Part shown: piece after piece, positions 17,601 through 26,192 of the stretch | Layout of the letters: the number at the start of each line of letters is the position of its first letter | How positions within the stretch are numbered: the first letter of the stretch is position 1 | Assembly: GCF_040151475.1 (NCBI RefSeq) | Contig: NZ_JBDKWG010000133.1 | Location: forward strand, 68,760-132,759 | DNA: 64,000 nucleotides | Reading direction: 5' to 3' | From: CAXBNB01 sp040151475 | Lineage (GTDB): Bacteria; Bacteroidota; Bacteroidia; Cytophagales; Cyclobacteriaceae | Notes under the pieces: generated by a model | What the model was told of the DNA's origin: nothing | The model's database searches: none | The model's input: only the letters and a program-made list of their open reading frames with translations | Made by a program: the position numbers and the translations under genes

Positions 17601-20168
17601 ACCATTGCTGTTATTGTTGTTAGTTGGTTTCGCCACATTTAAAATCCCTCCAGACATTTGAAATGTACTGCTGGCGAGTGCCATATCAAATCTATGGTAG
17701 GCGTCCGTATATTGGTCAATTGTAGCACCAGAAAGTGCATAATTATAACCCACATTGAGCGTACCCCCTGTCATGTTGAAGGAAAAAATGATATCGCCTC
17801 CAAGAGCCCTGGGTCTAAATTGCCACACTGTAACAGTACCTCCTTCTTGCAGATAAGCCCCCCCACCCTGAGATCCAAGTCCTTTCGAAAACCCTCCATT
17901 TAGGGTGCCTGCCGTAACACGCAAAAGTCCACTCATCAAGATCCTACAGTCCCTATTGGTTCCTGCAGGGTTAAGATCGGAAAGCTGAATGGTAACATCA
18001 TCGCCATTTAACCATAGTGCGCCAGATGTCGGTATTGGGAAATAATCCGATGTACCCAGGCCAAGACAAAGGTTTGGAATATCGATGCTACCCGTTAGCT
18101 CCAGGGTACCGTTCACAATTGACAGGGCATTGGCGGAAACTTCCTCATCGGCTGAAACACCACCACCCGTAACTGTAGCTATATTTGATGGCCCAAACAA
18201 GCGGAAATAATCGGTGTCCGTTGAGTTTACTGTAACAATGGCCTGTTGCCCGGTTCCCTTATCTACAATAAATCGATAAAAATCTGTTGTATTGTTACAG
18301 GTTACTGTTTGGTCAGTATTAGATGAAAATGTTACCTTAACAGCATTTCCCTGAAGTTCATTTCTATGTAAATCATCATCCTGATTATCAGGGATTGGGT
18401 AAGAATCACCGTAATCATTTTCGTCTAACTCACCATCTGTTGGATCATAAAATTTTATAACACCTTCATTTGTAATATTGCCATACATAAAAAGGTCATG
18501 TTGGCTCGTGCTGTTTTCATTTCCAGCTCCAACGGTGATACGTCCAGATGCGGCTACATTTAAATCTCCATTTAACGTAATAGTGCGTTGCGTACCAGAA
18601 TTATCGTTGATTTGCCATGTTGTGGTTCCTAAATCATCTGTGCTAGATATTGAAAAAGTACCATTCACAGTCAAATCACTTACTAGCGTAAAAGTGGTAC
18701 TACCTGAACTATTGGTCATTTTCAGGTTGTTGTATTCAGTCTGGTCAGTAGGTAAATCTCCAGTTGTGTCGTAGTATTCTATGGTGCCACCAAGTGTGGA
18801 TACAAAATCTGTGTAAGTACCGGAAGGCAATGCGGTACCTTTAACCCTCAATGTACCTTCTCCGGATATTACCCCCAGATTTTGTCCTGTAGTAGTAGCC
18901 ATATCCAAAATACCCCCGGCTTCAATCGTGGTAGAAGACAGGTTTTGACCTGAAATATTTGCAGTTACGGTAAAGCCATTTAGGATAACAATTTCTTCTC
19001 CTGCGGAAGGGTATTCTTCTAAACCATTGTCATAGGTAGTTCCTGAAGGATCCAGAGTCCAAGTATAAGGGTTATCAAAATCTCCAGATTCGTAAGAATA
19101 CCAGGTTTTGCTGGAAGAACCGGAACCCGTTCCTGTAACGCTAATATCATCAAAAGCAAAACCATCACTTGCAATACCATAGTTATCGTATTGTTGGAAT
19201 TTCACTACAAATGTAGAACTAAGACTAAGGTCATTTGCAGTCACCAGAGCCGATATGTCAAGTTCAATAGTCTCGTAACTCGTGCTACCACCAACAAGTG
19301 AGTATACCTTAGTAAAACTACTCCCACCATCATCGGAAAAGAATACTCCATCTTCAGTATGCTCTTCGTCACCGAAATTCTTCCATTCAAAAGACAAGTC
19401 GACAGTAGTTTTTCCTGAAAGATCTAAGTACAACCAGGCTTCATTGGTACTGTAATTATTATTACTGCTTACATCCATAGTCATGTGATAACTACCATTG
19501 GGCGAGTCATTGCCTGTAATTAATACCTGTCCAACATTACTACTCGTAGTGGACCAAGAAGCTCCTAATGACCCTGATTCAAAGTCGTCAGTAAATGGAA
19601 GTGTAGCATATACAGGAGTTGTCACGCTAACGTCATCGAAAGCGAAACCGTCATCGTCAATTGGCCAGTTGTCGTATTGCTGAAACTTAATAACAAATGT
19701 CGCATTCAGGCTAAGTGCATTACTGCTTGCCAAATCATCTACATCCAAATTGATGGTCTGATAGGTGTTATTTCCTCCGGTGAGTGAATATACCTTCGTA
19801 AAATTACTTCCACCATCATCCGAGAAGTATACCCCATCTGTTGTATTATCTTCATCACCAAATTCTTTCCAAGCAAAGGACAAATCTACAATTGTCAATC
19901 CCGACAGATCTACATGCAACCATGCTTCATTTGTGCTATATTCGTTATCTTCGTCTGTGTCCATGGTCATGTGATAATTACCATTGGGTGAGTCATTACC
20001 TGTAACTAACACCTGTCCGGCATTGCTACTGGTAGTAGACCATGAAGCCCCTAATGAACCAGATTCAAAATCATCAGTAAATGGAAGAGTAGCATAGGTT
20101 TGAGCTAAAGACTTAAATGACAAAAGGGTCACAAATGCCAAAAATAGGAATAAGGTCAGTTTTCTCAT
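11643..20168 (-). CDS. Giant T9SS-secreted surface protein with beta-strand repeats
   Basis: The 2841-residue protein starts with a Sec signal peptide (MRKLTLFLFLAFVTLLSFKS, cleaved after LAQ). Two near-duplicate jelly-roll modules follow, about residues 25-186 and 187-347, each beginning YATLPFTDDFESGSLGASWS. Most of the rest is a Gly/Ser/Thr/Asn-rich series of short strands (for example NNGTVNFRNTGTVALTFTG, GGTLNVGYNYALSGA) that looks like a beta-helix or filamentous adhesin. Near residue 2610 an interaction-type domain appears (TWLSFSGKRE, IGLLWQTATEINNDHFDVER). A Por-type C-terminal sorting domain follows (WGIYPNPAEQGVDLTL, GMFFVQIVDG, MFKVVRK). The role is probably adhesion, gliding or biofilm; no catalytic motif is visible. 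The gene stands alone, with spacers on both sides. Confidence 0.88.
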   Translation of the reverse strand: MRKLTLFLFLAFVTLLSFKSLAQTYATLPFTDDFESGSLGASWSTTSSNAGQVLVTGNDSPNGNYHMTMDTDEDNEYSTNEAWLHVDLSGLTIVDLSFAWKEFGDEDNTTDGVYFSDDGGSNFTKVYSLTGGNNTYQTINLDVDDLASSNALSLNATFVIKFQQYDNWPIDDDGFAFDDVSVTTPVYATLPFTDDFESGSLGASWSTTSSNVGQVLITGNDSPNGSYHMTMDVSSNNNYSTNEAWLYLDLSGKTTVDLSFEWKNFGDEEHTEDGVFFSDDGGSSFTKVYSLVGGSTSYETIELDISALVTANDLSLSSTFVVKFQQYDNYGIASDGFAFDDISVTGTGSGSSSKTWYSYESGDFDNPYTWTLDPSGTTYDNGLEEYPSAGEEIVILNGFTVTANISGQNLSSTTIEAGGILDMATTTGQNLGVISGEGTLRVKGTALPSGTYTDFVSTLGGTIEYYDTTGDLPTDQTEYNNLKMTNSSGSTTFTLVSDLTVNGTFSISSTDDLGTTTWQINDNSGTQRTITLNGDLNVAASGRITVGAGNENSTSQHDLFMYGNITNEGVIKFYDPTDGELDENDYGDSYPIPDNQDDDLHRNELQGNAVKVTFSSNTDQTVTCNNTTDFYRFIVDKGTGQQAIVTVNSTDTDYFRLFGPSNIATVTGGGVSADEEVSANALSIVNGTLELTGSIDIPNLCLGLGTSDYFPIPTSGALWLNGDDVTIQLSDLNPAGTNRDCRILMSGLLRVTAGTLNGGFSKGLGSQGGGAYLQEGGTVTVWQFRPRALGGDIIFSFNMTGGTLNVGYNYALSGATIDQYTDAYHRFDMALASSTFQMSGGILNVAKPTNNNNSNGGLFQVTSSEGNYNVTGGTVNLYTGEQASGASYPGYINTTAPLYNLNIYEESSTTQNTQLQSNLVVLNNFTINTSNSPSFINNDYNVTVGGNFTINSGTTYTPGTGVTTLNGTGAQIWTHNGTITSLPSVVMNKVGGTLTLAGTQTFPNITTALTLTSGTLADGGKTLTVSGTGVLTNNATHSGTGLINYTSTAATINGSNGTFGNLTIATSATIATTGKQTISGNLRLTNTNTTLNIASNALVVNGGIYSDGTTGVGFGTNKRILTSGLHNAGGLTRQGAAGDLIFPVGTSAGYTPNTINATASVHGKITVRPVNSTHPIVTTSSQSVRYYWRVTSSGYTGITGVIHKSYNYGSATEDGATYRAARYDPATYAWGYANTTFTTGSAPPIPNFSTGTSWTGVTGDQLDGEYTAGNLAAFGTVTAYFSRQTGNWNVSSTWSTDKTLKHTGAVASSNPTSCSYCPVVIGDGASANHTVTAVANSTCGTLSISTGSTLDASTFTGHNFGTSIGGAVLGRGTLRIAAAVFPAGDFTNFLGENGGTVEWYGTSKTLPTAGPAPQSLPLTKYYNLILNPNSGQTIILPATDLTVYNNWTQQTGTGTVRNNGARTLAIGGNLTVSSGTFSLTNSGNTTITVEGNVSNSGTFSTTSGTHTLSVIGGFTNNGTVNFRNTGTVALTFTGSSNTSFTGAGTPTTTLSTLTINKGTSATPTLTFNVPGTVNTTAATGGWLTITNGTFNWATSNTTSLSSTSYTIQPTAKLTVSAGTVNTTSGDNDAYDLFLNGALEVSGTGILNIGNTSVNGNNVDLEYGSAGVPSIIVSTSQSMWVKGSIRRSSSTLTGALSYTQTGGTVTVGGISSSDVDNRGVFEVANNAGSNFTLTGSSTLNVQRQTGGTSYTDLYINPKTSNISTTSTITVGLGSAGTTQSNFRINVAPSIGNFSIQNGGGSNAQTVNMFSNGLIVGGTLTVPTPSVLNTNSLDVTISGDLVCTGTYTGGTNNTTFNGSGAQSATLSALTTFNDLTISKAEGSILTLDGTSPTLQNLYIYSGILDLDEPTQNLLVQKNITNNSSQTGTGTVLIESTNEISNTITSNSGFFTNLTLGGTATTKTVTVNGDMTIEGVLNFDHDNRYLFIKSNRLTFGESASITGADEDEFIKTNGVTSDLGITKNWATGLAKSFIYEIGTSTNYTPASYLFASVTASGSLTVVPVNSVHLTYNQSSNEKILNYNWIVSRDASLDFTLVGVHTYSYPSELIAYDDDPDTDIGVLAAGYLDPNSDPLGWETNGHGGIATSTNMIFTNLLASNLPPLGGTYDYSVGTSKNEVDAEADEETLPNPILPLYSRLSVSNVADTDIGGTWISASNWTFDSSGDPLGMSPSVLVPKGIPVVILDGTRINISDANTRGSKAYKSTIDGILNVGTVTGHNLGIISGTGTMRVLTNTFPAGNYTDFVASGGGTIEYAGTMTMNNRDTYNNLKIMEGSFATVTMTASDLTVNGKVTIPSGTTLQNRTNDADISVMGGWNNSGTYNAGDGTTTIKGLLDNAGIINADNGNIRVEGDWDNSGTFNADNSTVIFGGSNAQITTGALTFNNLTMDKSSNTYTPGNIITVNKALTMASGILTSNSFPASPARLQLTATATTSGGSSSSFVDGQIQKAMNSGTDFTYPTGNNSRYQPVILENTSATDTWTISYVGSDPTSGGYNKNAFDDEVFKKISQYEYWQVARAGSAAADMTLSYGSGSYASGVGVGALDKLSIVHWDGSEWVAASGEGTDQSGDEFSGSFTVYQQSAFSPQTFGSSDEESGLPVTWLSFSGKRESAGIGLLWQTATEINNDHFDVERSEDGVTFEVIGSKKGAGNTNLVQSYQFLDTEVSVFTQYYYRIKQVDYDGQFSYSSTIVVLPVTTSVRWGIYPNPAEQGVDLTLAELTSSVQRSEKIRMQVVTNDGRVILSASGALEELNEEMNKALNQSAEGMFFVQIVDGDYYQMFKVVRK
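19128..20096 (-). repeat. Tandem duplication of the N-terminal jelly-roll module
   Basis: Two consecutive segments of about 485 bases (19611-20096 and 19128-19610) encode modules that both begin YATLPFTDDFESGSLGASWS and share GNDSPNG, YHMTMD, STNEAWL, DGV.FSDDGGS.FTKVYSL, FVVKFQQYDN-like and DGFAFDDVSVT blocks. They differ at scattered positions, so the duplication is internal to the gene and not very recent. Confidence 0.85.
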
Positions 20169-20224
20169 GGTTATAAATCTGTAACGTTCTGATTCGCAGA
20201 CTTGTCTAGTTGGATTATTGCAAG

Positions 20225-20253
20225 CAAAAATAAGTATTTACAAATAAAACAAA
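20225..20253 (-). promoter_or_regulatory. Putative Bacteroidota-type promoter of the giant surface protein
   Basis: On the minus strand TTTG (20253-20250) and, 17 bases on, TATTTTTG (20232-20225) match the Bacteroidota -33 and -7 (TAnnTTTG) elements. They lie about 57 bases upstream of the start codon. A perfect 12-bp palindrome, cgcaatattgcg (20266-20277), sits just upstream and could be an operator. The rest of the 375-base gap 20169-20543 is AT-rich with no other recognised feature. Confidence 0.4.
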
Positions 20254-20543
20254 TGTCTTTATAAACGCAATATTGCGACATATTGAATCATTAATATACT
20301 TTTTTTTGTAAAAATACAAGCTCAAATAGTATTAATTGAAAAAATTCGATGAATGGTTTATTTCCATCGATAATTGGAAAAAAATTATAATGTTCAAAAA
20401 AATTAGAGGAGAGACAGAAAATTTGAATGAATGAACCATTAGTGTATAGGGTGCTTCATCCTTTTTGTGTATTCACAAATTACAAAGAAGTGAAAATCCT
20501 TAACCGGAAATTAAGAAACCCGTTTTTGATGTCTAAAATAACT

Positions 20544-21716
20544 CTACTGCCTTCTCTTTTTTATTATCAAAATAATGCCTCCAACAAGCACTATAACCAC
20601 CAATCCAAGTATGGCATACAATCCGGAATTCATAAGCTTACTGTCATATTCCACTTCATTTTCAGTGCCGTCACTGCTTATATGATTAACTTCCGGTATG
20701 GATGATAACGAAACATCTTCACTTAAACTATATTCCTTAGGTTGAAACAGTTCTAAGTCTTCAGTATTGCCACCGGACTTGGTTGCTTCTATGGAAATGA
20801 TCTGACTCATTTCAGACAGGATCATGGGATTTTCTACATCAAACTTTAAAAGGCCATACAGCTCCGTTCGGAGATGTGGATCCCAGGTCATTGGGATGAG
20901 TTTGCCTAACATCCATTTTCGATCCAACCCACATTCACAATCTGCACCTATTATGTTCAGTAGCTTAAAAATAGAATTAGATTGGATCTCTTCATAAGGA
21001 ATCACGTCACCCATTATCCGGCCTCTTCCGTAAATGATCACTGCCATTGGCCGCTTTACTTTTGATGCATCAATTCCCAAGCTCCACAATAGTGTGGTTT
21101 CCTTTTCCATTTCATCTCTTGAAAGAGTCACCAGCTCAGGCCCTTCTTTAATCAGCTTGGGCATACGGGGCATGATTTTCTCCAGTTCGGACACGTCTCT
21201 TTTGGCAAATTCTGATGCCACCTGATTTTCCTTAACATCCACTCCACTTAACAGTAAAACCACAGCATATTTGCGCACCAGCATGGATTTTATATTGCTT
21301 CTAAAAGAGGAGTTGACTATCGACCTCAACAAACCTTCAATCGAACTCCCATCCTTTGGCACAGGCAACTCAACTGAATTACCATCAGGTGACAATAACA
21401 CTGTTGTTGGAAAGATCCTGTCCTTTTTTTCTGATAAGTAATTCAATATTGGATCCCCTTTGTCAGAAATGCTTACCGCTTTAGATTTTACATTGGAATA
21501 CTGAAAGATTTTTTCTGCACTTTTTTCGAATTGTAAAACTTCACCCTTCTTAGTTTGGGCATCATAGAAATAATACATAATATAGGGATTGGGAGCTATT
21601 TCAGCAAACCCAATTTCCCTGATATTGAAGCGACAAGCCATACTCACCAGCAGAATCATAGCACCACCTACAAGCAACAACCTTTTATTTGCAATGCTTT
21701 TTTCTCTCTTTTTCAT
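20544..21716 (-). CDS. Double-membrane-anchored protein of unknown function, last gene of the Mo/W-PQQ operon
   Basis: This 390-residue protein is not recognised. It has a membrane helix or lipoprotein-like signal near the start (LLLVGGAMILLVSMACRF, Cys 28) and a second helix at the C-terminus (LYAILGLVVIVLVGGIILII) followed by KKRRQ, so most of the chain should be periplasmic. The middle contains FPTTVLLSPDGNSVELPVP, which reads like a thioredoxin-fold strand pattern, and a short Cys motif, ADCECGLDRKWMLG, near residue 258. It follows the PQQ-propeller gene by 24 bases on the same strand. A role as membrane partner of that lipoprotein is inferred from position only. Confidence 0.75.
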   Translation of the reverse strand: MKKREKSIANKRLLLVGGAMILLVSMACRFNIREIGFAEIAPNPYIMYYFYDAQTKKGEVLQFEKSAEKIFQYSNVKSKAVSISDKGDPILNYLSEKKDRIFPTTVLLSPDGNSVELPVPKDGSSIEGLLRSIVNSSFRSNIKSMLVRKYAVVLLLSGVDVKENQVASEFAKRDVSELEKIMPRMPKLIKEGPELVTLSRDEMEKETTLLWSLGIDASKVKRPMAVIIYGRGRIMGDVIPYEEIQSNSIFKLLNIIGADCECGLDRKWMLGKLIPMTWDPHLRTELYGLLKFDVENPMILSEMSQIISIEATKSGGNTEDLELFQPKEYSLSEDVSLSSIPEVNHISSDGTENEVEYDSKLMNSGLYAILGLVVIVLVGGIILIIKKRRQ

Positions 21717-21740
21717 ATCGGCTTATCTGTGTAAATAGAC

Positions 21741-24700
21741 TTATTGTACTTCCTTATTACTCTGGTAAAATAGAGCTTCGGCTGGTACTTCCTGTTTTTC
21801 AAGACCCGGCCCTTCATAATGCAGTGACAGTGCATTACCTTCGGTTCCCTGAAAATAATTAATGATAATCGGATGCAATCCTGCTTCTAAGGCTACCTCT
21901 CCCGAAATGAATTTTGCTGAATGTGAACCATCGGCATCTACCACCAGGTCATTTCCAATAAGCACTGTGCTACCATCGTCGCTAACGGTTGCAAAGTTGT
22001 AAATACCTCTTTTCTCTACTTTGATAAACCCTGTATATCTCAAAGCAAAGTTTTCATCTCTCAATTTTGGTGCAAGTGATACCATTGGTTCTACACCTTC
22101 TTTGAGTACGCTTAATGACCCAAAATCATTAACAGACTTAAACGCACCCTGATAATATTGATAAGAAATACCTGACACCAATCCATCCATATTTACTGAT
22201 TTTTTCAAAACAGGAATTGCTACTTTAAACAGACGAGGTTCACCTGAGACCCAGACTCCTTCATCATTTTTCCAAAAAGTGATGGCATTGACAACTGTAG
22301 AATCTGCAAGTAAGAGTTCCTTTTCATATTCCTGAGAATCGACCGTTGGCTTAGAACCATCAAGCGTAAATACTGTTTTGCCTGTAGTGCTTTCGGATTT
22401 AATCACAACTTTCATTTTACCTTCTATAATTTCCTTACCCACTGTAATGGCAGGTGCAGGAAAATTACGTTTAAACTTTTTGCGACGGATATCTATTATA
22501 TTTTCACCTGTTTCATCGTAAATAGTGGCAGTCACTTCTGATTTAAACTTCAAAGTAATAGGCTCATTATAAACAGTCGAGTTTTTATCCGGAACAGACC
22601 CGTCCAGAGTGTATCGTATCATTCCTTTTTGTCCTTCACGCAGCACCATTTTCAATTCCAATTCATCTACATATTCACTTTTCCCTTTGGTATCGAACAT
22701 GATGGGTGCACGGGATTTCGGAGCAAAAGCAATCGAGGTTTCCAGCCAGGAACCGCAACTGCACCCTCCCCCTCCTTCCGGAGACAAAATCATTCCATCG
22801 GCAGGAATGGTACTGATCCAGCAATCAGGACGCAGACGCTCCCATTTTGATAAATCATTGCTCTCACTGTTCCACATCGTTACACTCCCGCCTCTGTAAA
22901 ACAGAGACTGATCGGTACAAGCGTAACTTCCACAACCGTGACCACCCTTAGGCATATCATTTGGCAGACGCTTGCCAGTTTGCAGGTCAAAAACAGCAGG
23001 TCTCATGATCAATTTACCTCCGGTAATTGCTGGTTTGGACATGTGTCCTCCATGGTCACCACTGTACCAGCTCATTTCTTCTGTCCAACCTGGTTTTCCA
23101 TTTTCTGCATCAAAAGTATATATATGATATTTACCACTATTGGAAGAGGACAATACCAATTTATCAGCACTGTGAACTAGGAAGAAAACGGTAATTCCGG
23201 CAACTACATCAAGTTTTTGTTCCCACAGCTTCTCTCCTGATCTCACATCCAAAGCCACCATATAAAGCTTGTTGTTTAGTTTCTCTAAATCCAACCTTCG
23301 GTTGTCAGAACTCATTATTCTTGAATCACGACACTCTACAAAAAATGCTTTGTCGTCACTCAAGGTGATGGTAGAATTGATGATCATGCCACCTTCGTAC
23401 TGCCACTGCAATTGATTGTTGGATTTGTCAAGGGAAAACAAATTGTCGCTTGATACCTTTCGGGCCAAATCTCCCTTGATAGCGTCATACCAACTCTCTC
23501 CACCTGTAAATTCTGTATAGATATTATTTGGCTTAACTGCACTCCCAATAATTTGTCCTTCAATATTTGCAAGATAACCCCAGTCGAATTGCTCTCCGGT
23601 ACTTGTTCGTGGAGATACCACAATACTATTAACCGCCTTACCAGTAGCTGCATCCACCTTATGACAATACTTGCCCACAGCAGTGTATAGAAAATCATCA
23701 TCTGCCGACCAGTTGCTACAATCCCTTGGTACATTGAAACGTCGAAAATCAGGCTGACTGTTGGTCCAAAGGAAAGTTCCATTGTAGGAGTCTATCGCTG
23801 CAATTCTTTCTAACCCCTGAACGAATAGGCGTCCATTAATGGCCAAGGGAGAGGTTTTCCTTGCATTTCTGTCAGATTGAAAACGTGGGCCCGGACGGCC
23901 AATCCACTTCTCTTGAAAATCGGAAGTGGTAGTGGCTCCCCAGAGGCTTTCACCTCCGTAAGCCGAGTTATCCGGTTTACCATATTGATGAGACCAAACA
24001 CCGGAATCTTCCAGCTTTGGTTTCTTCAATTTTGTCCAGGTTTTTTCTTCTTCATCTTGAGAATAACTTGCAAAGACAAACACCTTGTCCTCCTTGCCTG
24101 ACTTATTCAACTCCGAAGAACGGATCATAACCACTCCTTTAGGAATCACCGCATCCGATATTTCCTTCTCATATTTTGACACTGACTTACTTGCCACTAC
24201 CAGGTTAGCAAACTCTTTAGGTAATTTGTCCAGTTGATCAGATGACCAAATAGATATTTTTTTACCGTAAACTCCATGTTTTAGCAATGTCAATCTCGCT
24301 CCATTCACGTACTCAGGAGACTCAACACCAATAACATGATAGCCACCTTGCTTGGCTATTTCGAAAGCCAACTCTCCACCATCAAAACCAAAAACCAAGC
24401 ACATGCCTTGTGAATTATTGTCTTTCAACAATTTAGCAGCCTCCTCACTGGCTGCTTTCTGAAACTTGCTTCCGATAAACGGGTTGATATCGTCAGCTAT
24501 GCTAAATTTGTGATGATTAAAAAAATTATCCAATTCAAATGCCCTGGTCACATGCTCAACACCATTTTCCTCGACAGTAATTCTATAATTATAGCTGTAG
24601 TTTTTTCTTAAACCTTTTAACTTAATTTCGTGTTCCGTTTTTTTCACTTCACTCTGTGCCACCTGCGACAATTCATCAACTCCATAATGTACTATAGTTG

Positions 24701-26171
24701 GTGAAGGCCTGAGCGTTCGATATCTAATGATAGCTTCATCTTTTTTGGTAAAATTGGCCAAAGGACTTTTCTCAAGTTGAAACCCTTTTTCAACTTCTTC
24801 GAAAAAGACTTTTTGCGCCTCTTGTAGCCTTGGTTTATTAAGCATTTTGAGTGTAGAGGTATCCACTTTCTCTGAAACCATTGCTTTATCAGAAAATATT
24901 TTACCTTCTGTTGGCCGAAAGCAATACATGTTGCCCTCATTGGTACTGGCAAAAACGGCACTGTCTGCCAAAGCCAAGCCATAAGTCATCCCGGTCACTT
25001 TTTGCTTCCACATGGTCTCACCGCTCTGAGGGTTGACCGCATAGACCGTATCCACACCTCCAACGTATAGTGCATTACCACCCTTTACTATGCTCAACGC
25101 ACCATATTTTTTATTTACCCAAAGTGTCTTTTTGTTTTTTCTATGAAAAGCAGAAATAGAGTAATCTGCCATGATATAAGCCGTGTCTCCTGAAATAACC
25201 ATTCCCTTGCCATGCTCATAGCTCATTACTGATGGCTCCTTTACCATTTCGGCAGTGGAAGTCTCCATCATAAAATTCTTCTTCGAATTTGGGTTGTGGA
25301 TGATATTCTTTTCAGGAGTGATCAATACAAAACACCCCCCACTTCCCGGCAGTGTTCCTTCTTTCTCACCTGTTTTTCTTTTGAAAATTAATGGAGATAT
25401 TCTTCCCTGAGGAATAATGATTTTTTCACCGGAAGAAACAATTGGCCCTTCCATCGTCAGGTCGTTGAACTCTTTCACATACCTCCCTTCCCCTGTAGGT
25501 TTTCCCGTTTTGGCATCAACTGCACAAACATAGGATACCTGCCACGGCAACATCGAAGCGGCAAAATAGGCAGTACCTTCTTCTATGATTACACCGGTGC
25601 GTACCGGCCATCTTGATATCATTCTGTCATTGTGCAACAGGTTTTGTTCCCCTTCGGAGGGACTATATTTCCAAATCAACTTACCATCTTTGGCAGAGAT
25701 ACAATAAGCATATCCGTCATCAGCTCCAAAATACAACTTACCGTCGTTGTAGGCAGGTGCTATTCTAATTGGTGCACCAGCAGGAAATACCCATTTTTCT
25801 ACACCTGTCTTTACATCCAAAGCATGTAACCCATCATCAGCGGTAGAACCAAAGTACACATTGTCTCGGACAATTACCGGATGAAAAACCGGATCGTAAT
25901 TCCTCATAGAGGGCAAGGCAATTACCTTGGCATAAGCATCCCATTTGGCAGGACCAAACCACGCTGGTACAGGCTCCTGCACAGAATTATACTCCCAGGC
26001 CTGGCTCAGATTTTTCACCTTGATGTTAACATTGGTGGCAGCACTCCTGTAGTTGTCTCGTTGGTACTGAGGCCAATCGTTTTCCGTTGTAACGTAGGGA
26101 GTCTCACAAGCTGAGAGTGCAAGTGTAAGGACTGCAAACAGTAAAGTAATTCTTTGAAAGTTCATCATCAA
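21741..26171 (-). CDS. PQQ-type beta-propeller lipoprotein with embedded methyltransferase-like and PA14 domains
   Basis: The 1476-residue protein begins with a lipoprotein signal (LLFAVLTLALSACET, Cys 22). Residues 30-430 form a PQQ/BamB-like propeller (WPQYQRDNYRSAA, GLHALDVKTGVEKWVFPAG, LYFGADDGYAYCISAKDGKL). Around 585-700 is a Rossmann segment resembling a class I methyltransferase (MCLVFGFDGGELAFEIAKQG, VIGVESPEYVNGARLTLLK). A second propeller covers about 740-1150 (RIAAIDSYNGTFLWTN, LWEQKLDVVAGITVFFLVHS), with Cys pairs GGHGCGSYAC (near 1079) and GGGGCSCGSW (near 1136). Two chitobiase-C-like Ig folds (RYTLDGSVPD, VFTLDGSKPT) and a PA14 domain (about 1327-1470; ATVSDDGSTVLIGNDLVVDA) end it. 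Such architecture recalls planctomycete secreted proteins. It may be a quinoprotein or a scaffold; the catalytic status is unknown. Confidence 0.85.
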   Translation of the reverse strand: MMMNFQRITLLFAVLTLALSACETPYVTTENDWPQYQRDNYRSAATNVNIKVKNLSQAWEYNSVQEPVPAWFGPAKWDAYAKVIALPSMRNYDPVFHPVIVRDNVYFGSTADDGLHALDVKTGVEKWVFPAGAPIRIAPAYNDGKLYFGADDGYAYCISAKDGKLIWKYSPSEGEQNLLHNDRMISRWPVRTGVIIEEGTAYFAASMLPWQVSYVCAVDAKTGKPTGEGRYVKEFNDLTMEGPIVSSGEKIIIPQGRISPLIFKRKTGEKEGTLPGSGGCFVLITPEKNIIHNPNSKKNFMMETSTAEMVKEPSVMSYEHGKGMVISGDTAYIMADYSISAFHRKNKKTLWVNKKYGALSIVKGGNALYVGGVDTVYAVNPQSGETMWKQKVTGMTYGLALADSAVFASTNEGNMYCFRPTEGKIFSDKAMVSEKVDTSTLKMLNKPRLQEAQKVFFEEVEKGFQLEKSPLANFTKKDEAIIRYRTLRPSPTIVHYGVDELSQVAQSEVKKTEHEIKLKGLRKNYSYNYRITVEENGVEHVTRAFELDNFFNHHKFSIADDINPFIGSKFQKAASEEAAKLLKDNNSQGMCLVFGFDGGELAFEIAKQGGYHVIGVESPEYVNGARLTLLKHGVYGKKISIWSSDQLDKLPKEFANLVVASKSVSKYEKEISDAVIPKGVVMIRSSELNKSGKEDKVFVFASYSQDEEEKTWTKLKKPKLEDSGVWSHQYGKPDNSAYGGESLWGATTTSDFQEKWIGRPGPRFQSDRNARKTSPLAINGRLFVQGLERIAAIDSYNGTFLWTNSQPDFRRFNVPRDCSNWSADDDFLYTAVGKYCHKVDAATGKAVNSIVVSPRTSTGEQFDWGYLANIEGQIIGSAVKPNNIYTEFTGGESWYDAIKGDLARKVSSDNLFSLDKSNNQLQWQYEGGMIINSTITLSDDKAFFVECRDSRIMSSDNRRLDLEKLNNKLYMVALDVRSGEKLWEQKLDVVAGITVFFLVHSADKLVLSSSNSGKYHIYTFDAENGKPGWTEEMSWYSGDHGGHMSKPAITGGKLIMRPAVFDLQTGKRLPNDMPKGGHGCGSYACTDQSLFYRGGSVTMWNSESNDLSKWERLRPDCWISTIPADGMILSPEGGGGCSCGSWLETSIAFAPKSRAPIMFDTKGKSEYVDELELKMVLREGQKGMIRYTLDGSVPDKNSTVYNEPITLKFKSEVTATIYDETGENIIDIRRKKFKRNFPAPAITVGKEIIEGKMKVVIKSESTTGKTVFTLDGSKPTVDSQEYEKELLLADSTVVNAITFWKNDEGVWVSGEPRLFKVAIPVLKKSVNMDGLVSGISYQYYQGAFKSVNDFGSLSVLKEGVEPMVSLAPKLRDENFALRYTGFIKVEKRGIYNFATVSDDGSTVLIGNDLVVDADGSHSAKFISGEVALEAGLHPIIINYFQGTEGNALSLHYEGPGLEKQEVPAEALFYQSNKEVQ

Positions 26172-26192
26172 TATGATTAAGTTTGAATACTA

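Noticed and set aside
23384..23782. 132-residue minus-strand frame inside the PQQ-propeller gene
   Set aside because: It is an alternative frame of a gene whose own frame shows continuous propeller motifs.
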